Shown here one piece after another: positions 59,671-64,000 of a stretch of DNA of 64,000 nt (position 1 is the first letter of the stretch; every line of letters starts with the position of its first letter). The position numbers and the translations under genes were made by a program. The DNA lies in contig CAISPO010000018.1 in assembly GCA_903887415.1 (NCBI GenBank), positions 124,001 through 188,000 on the forward strand, given 5' to 3'. The stretch comes from an uncultured Bacteroidota bacterium. Lineage in GTDB: Bacteria; Bacteroidota; Bacteroidia; Chitinophagales; Chitinophagaceae. The notes under the pieces are model-generated. The model was not told where the DNA came from, searched no databases, and worked only from the letters and a program-made list of their open reading frames with translations.

Positions 59671-61038
59671 ATGAGATCAAAAAAATACTTTTCCTATTTA
59701 TTATTGTCCTTTATTGGCTTTTCATCGGCTTCGTCTTACGGGCAGATCATCACCACTTTTGCAGGTTCGGGATACCTGGGATATTCCGGGGATAACGGGC
59801 CTTCCAGAATGGCCCAACTGAACAGGTGCAGCGGTGTGGCTTTTGACGGCACAGGCAATGTGTATATAGCAGACCGGGACAATAATGTGGTGCGTAGAAT
59901 AAACCCACTGGGTATTATTACCACTTTTGCGGGGACGGACACAGCTGGCTACAGCGGCGACGGACAAGCCGCGGGAATTGCAAGGCTGAACAGGCCCTGT
60001 GCTGTAGCTACAGACGCCGCAAACAATGTATATATCGCTGATGAGGGCAATAACGTGATCCGTATCGTGAGTGCCGCCAGCGGGTTCATTAATACGTATG
60101 CCGGGAATAATATTGCCGGCTACAGCGGCGATAACGCGGCGGCAGATTCTGCATCGCTGAATGACCCGCAGGGAATTGCCATTGATGCAGCGGGCAACCT
60201 GTATATAGCAGATGCCGGCAACCATGTGGTGCGTGAAGTAAATGTAGCAGGCACGATCTCCACAATAGCAGGCAATGGCTCCCTGGGCTACAGCGGAGAT
60301 GGCGGCTCAGCAATAGGAGCGGCACTTTCCAGCCCCTCTGGGGTTGCCGTGGACCCTGCAGGTAATGTATATATTGCAGACATTAATAACAATGTAGTCC
60401 GCAAAGTGTTTAGTGCAGACGGAACGATAGTGACATTTGCCGGTGACGGATACCCGGGTTTTGGCGGTGATGGCGGCCCGGCAACGGCGGCCCAATTCTC
60501 TTTTCCATCGAGTGTATCTGTGGATAATGCAGGAAGTGTATATATAACCGATGAGGGCAATAATACAGTAAGAAGAGTGGACTCACTGGGCACTATCAGC
60601 GTTTTTGCAGGTACACCGCGTACCAATGGATACACCGGAGATAATGGTCTGGCAACAGCGGCACAACTTAACTCACCAAGCGATGTAGCTGCCGATGGCT
60701 GGGGACGGATATATATTGCTGACTATGGCAATAACGTAATACGGCTGGTGAGCTACAATGCATCGTCGGTGGCGGCGGTTGCCGAAAATGCTACCGGGAT
60801 CAAAGTTTATCCTAACCCTTCAAACGGCGCATTCACATTGGATGTACCTGGAACAGGAGATGCGGCAACGGTAAATGTGATGGATATGCTGGGACGGATT
60901 GTTGCAACGCAGGTTGTGAATGGAACGAAGACGGGTGCGGTTACCCTTTCTTTCAGCGACATAGCTGACGGCAACTACCTGATCGTTGTTTGTAGTGGGG
61001 ATAAGCGTTATACGGAGAAAGTAGTGGTGGGTAAGTAG
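59671..61038 (+). CDS. NHL-repeat secreted protein with T9SS type A sorting domain (second copy)
   Basis: About 455 residues from MRSKKYFSYLLLSFIGFSSASSYGQ, chosen because it gives a clean signal peptide; ATGs at 59641 and 59659 are alternatives. Six NHL blades of about 55 residues follow (IITTFAGSGYLGYSGDNGPSRMAQLNRCSGVAFDGTGNVYIADRDNNVVRRI and relatives). The T9SS type A domain is IKVYPNPSNGAFTLDVPG ... DGNYLIVVCSGDKRYTEKVVVGK. It has no Ig-like insert, unlike the protein at 54482, but the propellers are clearly related. Exported to the surface or medium; ligand unknown. A TATCTTTA box lies about 35 bp upstream. Confidence 0.9.
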   Translation: MRSKKYFSYLLLSFIGFSSASSYGQIITTFAGSGYLGYSGDNGPSRMAQLNRCSGVAFDGTGNVYIADRDNNVVRRINPLGIITTFAGTDTAGYSGDGQAAGIARLNRPCAVATDAANNVYIADEGNNVIRIVSAASGFINTYAGNNIAGYSGDNAAADSASLNDPQGIAIDAAGNLYIADAGNHVVREVNVAGTISTIAGNGSLGYSGDGGSAIGAALSSPSGVAVDPAGNVYIADINNNVVRKVFSADGTIVTFAGDGYPGFGGDGGPATAAQFSFPSSVSVDNAGSVYITDEGNNTVRRVDSLGTISVFAGTPRTNGYTGDNGLATAAQLNSPSDVAADGWGRIYIADYGNNVIRLVSYNASSVAAVAENATGIKVYPNPSNGAFTLDVPGTGDAATVNVMDMLGRIVATQVVNGTKTGAVTLSFSDIADGNYLIVVCSGDKRYTEKVVVGK

Positions 61039-61174
61039 CATTTGCCCGGTGCGTTTGCCAGCGTGGCTAGTTTCTCGCGAAGGCCGCAAAGATGGGCGCG
61101 AGAAATAATAGCGCAAAGGGAGCAAAGCTCAAGGTGAGTAACAAAAGAGCAAAGGCCGCAAATAAATATGATAA

Positions 61175-61213
61175 GCATAAAAACGCCGGGCTATTGTGTC
61201 CCGGCGTTTTCTT
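61175..61213. terminator. Bidirectional rho-independent terminator
   Basis: AAAACGCCGGG (61180-61190) and CCCGGCGTTTT (61200-61210), an 11-bp perfect stem with a 9-nt loop, followed by T-rich tracts on both strands. It lies between the converging NHL-repeat gene and the M13 peptidase gene. Confidence 0.85.
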
Positions 61214-61238
61214 TATGGTAGTAAATGGTTCTTCTTGT

Positions 61239-63272
61239 TTACCAGAGGTGTACGCGAAGGCTGTCTGGCAGATACATTTTATCGCCGGGCTTTATGCCGA
61301 ATGCGTCATAGAATTCGGGGACGTTTGGAAACGGTCCGTTGACGCGGTACTTGGCAGGGGAGTGCACATCTGTATGCAGTTGGTTGGCAACCCGCTCCGG
61401 ACGCTCTTCCATAAGCCAGCCGAGTGAATAGCCGAGGAAGAAACGCTGCAGCGGGGTAAGCCCTGCTATCTTTTCACCTCTCTTATAAGCATCAGTTTGC
61501 TTAAAGGCATCAAGGCCAATGAGTATGCCGCCGAGGTCTGCGAGGTTTTCGCCAAGGGTTGCAGCGCCATTGATATGCGTGGTATCAATAGGCACCATTT
61601 TATTGAATTGCTGCACCAGAACGTTGGCCCGCTCCACAAAATGTGCTGTGTCGGCATCGGACCACCAACTGCGGAGGTTGCCATACTCATCGAACTTGCG
61701 GCCCTGATCGTCGAAGCCGTGCGTGATCTCGTGGCCTACTGTAGATGCGGCGGTATAGCCATAGACAAGCGCATCATCCAGGTCAGCGTCCTTGTAGCCT
61801 GGCACGGTCATCATAGCTGCCGGAAGCACTATTTCGTTGTTAGATTCGTTGTAATAGGCATTGTATGTTTGAGGCGTCATGTCCCACTCATCACGGTCCA
61901 CTTTTTTGCCCAGCTTATTCATCTGGTAGTTGTTCCACCAGAGGTTGGCGTGCATCATGTTGAGCGCATAGGGGCCGCGGTCTATTTTCATGGCGGAGAA
62001 GTCTTTCCATTTGTCGGGGTAGCCTACTTTTTTGCGTATAGCAGTGAGCTTGTGAATCGCTTTCTGCTTGGTGCTGTCATCCATCCATGTCAGTTTTTCT
62101 ATGCGGGATTTGTAGGCATTGCGTACATTTTCCACGATCACTTCGTAGCGGGCTTTTGCGGTCACATCAAAATATTCCTTTACAAAAAGCTGTCCAAGAG
62201 CCTCGCCTATGGCCCCTTCTTCAGCATCCAGCGCGCGGCGCCAGCGCGGGTGCTGCTCCTGTGCCCCACGTATTGTTTTTCCGTAGAAGTTAAAATTAGC
62301 ATCTGCGAAAGGCTTGCTCAGGTACCCAGCGAAAGTAGTTACCAGATGAAATGACATGTAGTCTTTCAGTGTTTGCATATCGGTAGTGGAAATTGCCTTG
62401 CCCAGCGCGCTGTAAAATTCAGGCTGGCCTACAATGACGCTGTCCACATATTTTACGCCCATCAGGCCGAGGTATTTAGGCCATTCAATTCCGGGAGATA
62501 AGTTGCCCATGTTTTTGATGGCCATCTTGTGATAGTTAGTATAAGGGTCGCGGAGATCCTCCAGCTTGCGTGAGGACTTGGCCAAGGCAGTCTCCAGCGC
62601 AACAATGGCTGTCGCCTTTGCATCGGCTGTTTTATCATCAGCGCCCATGAGGCGGAAAATAGTGGCGATAAACTTTGGATACTCGGCACGGATCTTCGCT
62701 GTGCGCTCATCAGTATTAAAATAGTAGTCGCGGTTGGGCAGGCCCAGGCCACCCTGCGTCATATTGTATGCCCACACATCACTGTGCTTTGGATCCTGTG
62801 CTACACCCTCATCAAAGAAAACATTGGCGCCATAGGCATGCATATGTGCAGCTTGCGTCATTACGTCATCCTTGTTTTGCATGGCGGCGATCTTGTTCAG
62901 CTCCTCGCGCAACGGCTCAACACCGTTTTTCTCTATTGACACCGTATCCATAGCGCTGTACCAGAAATCGCCTATCTGCTTGCCGGTGCCTTTACTATCT
63001 TTTCCTGCAAGGGCATCTTCGTTTATTTTTCTCAGCTTTGCATAGAGCTCTTTTTGTACCAGTTCGCCAACGCCCCAGGCAGTTTCATCCGCAGGAATGG
63101 GGTTGTTTTTGATCCACCCATTATTGGCATAGGCAAAAAAGTCATCCTTTGGGCTTATCGTTGTGTCGAGGTGTGCGGCAAGAACATCTTCTTTCGCGTC
63201 TTTGTGCAAAGGCTGGTTGCAGGCAGCAAAAAGAGATGCTGCGGTAATTATGCCAATGAACTTTTTGTTCAT
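61239..63272 (-). CDS. M13 family metallopeptidase (neprilysin-like lipoprotein)
   Basis: 677 residues. Lipobox LFAAC (Cys18) after MNKKFIGIITAAS. The N-terminal M13 domain starts DTTISPKDDFFAYANNGWIKNNPIPADETAWG. The catalytic part has YYNESNNEIVLPAAMM, the zinc motif VGHEITHGFDDQGR (HExxH) and GENLADLGGI with the third ligand Glu. The C terminus PGDKMYLPDSLRVHLW is typical (bacterial members end in Trp). It cleaves oligopeptides, probably in the periplasm or on the surface. Full length for the family. Confidence 0.95.
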   Translation of the reverse strand: MNKKFIGIITAASLFAACNQPLHKDAKEDVLAAHLDTTISPKDDFFAYANNGWIKNNPIPADETAWGVGELVQKELYAKLRKINEDALAGKDSKGTGKQIGDFWYSAMDTVSIEKNGVEPLREELNKIAAMQNKDDVMTQAAHMHAYGANVFFDEGVAQDPKHSDVWAYNMTQGGLGLPNRDYYFNTDERTAKIRAEYPKFIATIFRLMGADDKTADAKATAIVALETALAKSSRKLEDLRDPYTNYHKMAIKNMGNLSPGIEWPKYLGLMGVKYVDSVIVGQPEFYSALGKAISTTDMQTLKDYMSFHLVTTFAGYLSKPFADANFNFYGKTIRGAQEQHPRWRRALDAEEGAIGEALGQLFVKEYFDVTAKARYEVIVENVRNAYKSRIEKLTWMDDSTKQKAIHKLTAIRKKVGYPDKWKDFSAMKIDRGPYALNMMHANLWWNNYQMNKLGKKVDRDEWDMTPQTYNAYYNESNNEIVLPAAMMTVPGYKDADLDDALVYGYTAASTVGHEITHGFDDQGRKFDEYGNLRSWWSDADTAHFVERANVLVQQFNKMVPIDTTHINGAATLGENLADLGGILIGLDAFKQTDAYKRGEKIAGLTPLQRFFLGYSLGWLMEERPERVANQLHTDVHSPAKYRVNGPFPNVPEFYDAFGIKPGDKMYLPDSLRVHLW

Positions 63273-63424
63273 ATTTTTAATTGATTTAGCCGGTAAAAGT
63301 AGGTGGTTTTTTATTGTTTTACGTACCCCAAAGGGGGTATTTTAACAGACTTCGGGGCTTCATTTGCCGGTATGTGAGTGAAACCCTTATATTTATAATC
63401 ATTAGAAAATGGTAATCGGGCACG

Positions 63425-64000
63425 ATGGCAGATAAACCGACGAAGAAAATAGCACCTAAACCAGCTATTCCGGCAAGGGGCCAGGTGGCGACAGCAAATA
63501 TGAAACAACCGGCGAGGAAGAGTCTTGTATTGCCTTGCCTGCTGCTTGCCATATTTTCGTTTGCATTATATGCAAACACTTTGCAGAATGGGTTTGCACT
63601 GGACGATGTAATGGTGCTTAAGGAAAATACGATCGTTCAGCAGGGCACAAAAGGCATTCCGGAACTGCTGGCTACGCCGCATATGCACGGCTATAGTTTT
63701 TTTTCGCAGGATACCTACCGGCCGCTGCCGCTGGTGCTGCTGGCTGCCGGGTATCAATGCTTTGGAATGAATCCAGGTCCGTTCCACCTGCTGAATATAC
63801 TGTTGTATGCAGCCTGTGTTGTTATGCTGTTCCTTTTTCTCGACCGTTTTTTTGAACGCAAAAAGACAGCCGTAGCTTTTGTGGCATCGCTGCTGTTTGC
63901 GCTGCACCCCATCCATACAGAAGCAGTTGCGAATATAAAAAGCTGCGATGAGCTGCTGTGTTTTTTCTTCGGATTTTTATCCCTGAACTTGTTCACGAGC
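63425..64000 (+). CDS. TMTC/PMT-like membrane glycosyltransferase, N-terminal part (runs off the right edge)
   Basis: The frame from ATG 63425 stays open for 192 codons to the window end. After a basic, Lys/Pro-rich cytoplasmic N terminus (residues 1-32) comes a membrane segment (LVLPCLLLAIFSFALYANTL). Next is the first loop NGFALDDVMVLKENTIVQQG with the acidic pair expected of GT-C transferases. SQDTYRPLPLVLLAAGYQCFGMNPGPFHLLNILLYA and LFALHPIHTEAVANIKSCDELL are hallmarks of TMTC-like O-mannosyltransferase-type proteins, usually followed by TPR repeats. It is divergent from the M13 gene; a TACCCC/GGGGTA palindrome lies between (63324-63339). Confidence 0.8.
   Translation, partial: MADKPTKKIAPKPAIPARGQVATANMKQPARKSLVLPCLLLAIFSFALYANTLQNGFALDDVMVLKENTIVQQGTKGIPELLATPHMHGYSFFSQDTYRPLPLVLLAAGYQCFGMNPGPFHLLNILLYAACVVMLFLFLDRFFERKKTAVAFVASLLFALHPIHTEAVANIKSCDELLCFFFGFLSLNLFTS

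Overview
The window looks like chromosome from a Bacteroidota bacterium, most likely of the Chitinophagaceae/Sphingobacteriales type. The signs are type IX secretion (T9SS) C-terminal sorting domains on several exported proteins, a TonB-receptor-like protein followed by a PorV/PorQ-like barrel, lipoproteins with Bacteroidota-style lipoboxes, promoter boxes close to TAnnTTTG, almost no Shine-Dalgarno sequences, and many short palindromic repeats between genes. The naming below family level is inference. No rRNA, tRNA, CRISPR array, prophage or intact insertion sequence was recognised.

Layout. 1-5.4 kb: the start of an outer-membrane porin-like gene (leaving the window on the left), then molybdenum-cofactor genes: moaD-moaE on the plus strand facing moaA, a GxxExxY protein, moeA, moaC and mobA on the minus strand. 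mobA carries an unrecognised C-terminal domain. 5.5-10.3 kb: a REP-associated Y1 transposase (RAYT) with its own REP palindrome inside the coding sequence, uvrA, and a VWA-domain protein. 10.4-15.1 kb: pyrH, two polytopic GT-C-like membrane proteins, and gcvT. 15.1-20.5 kb is accessory: decayed copies of an antitoxin-like gene, a large T9SS metalloprotease broken by a one-base change in a G7 tract, and a DUF2442-XRE regulator with a palindromic operator candidate and a DUF4160-like remnant. 20.6-26.2 kb is housekeeping: clpP, pdxA, an M17 aminopeptidase, rsmA and a D-2-hydroxyacid dehydrogenase.

26.5-35.6 kb: a three-gene envelope module (TonB-receptor-like protein, a 1348-residue exported protein with a FlgD/T9SS-like C-terminal domain, and a PorV/PorQ-like barrel) closed by a strong terminator. 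35.6-42.4 kb: greA-HIT, a SAM hydrolase-ABM pair, a beta-helix lipoprotein, a truncated HigA-like antitoxin, an ACMSD-like decarboxylase, a Cys/Met PLP enzyme and DinB. 42.5-45.8 kb: the NHEJ genes ku and ligD, with ligD split at an A8 tract. 45.9-51.2 kb: lipoproteins, dnaK and an alpha/beta hydrolase. 51.4-61 kb: a 1023-residue protein made of about 50 IGGGxxN repeats, two NHL-repeat T9SS proteins, a GT9-like protein, an RDD protein and a dienelactone hydrolase. 61.2-64 kb: an M13 peptidase and the start of a TMTC-like membrane protein.

The best leads are the RAYT carrying its own REP, the large IGGGxxN-repeat protein paired with an NHL T9SS protein, the TonB/1348-aa/PorV module, the gene-poor region at 57.3-57.85 kb behind a near-consensus promoter, and short palindromes that have become part of coding sequences in at least four genes. 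I did not find a clearly new multi-gene defence or metabolic system. Two one-base frameshifts, both in homopolymers, call for a check of the base calls before biological meaning is given to them.
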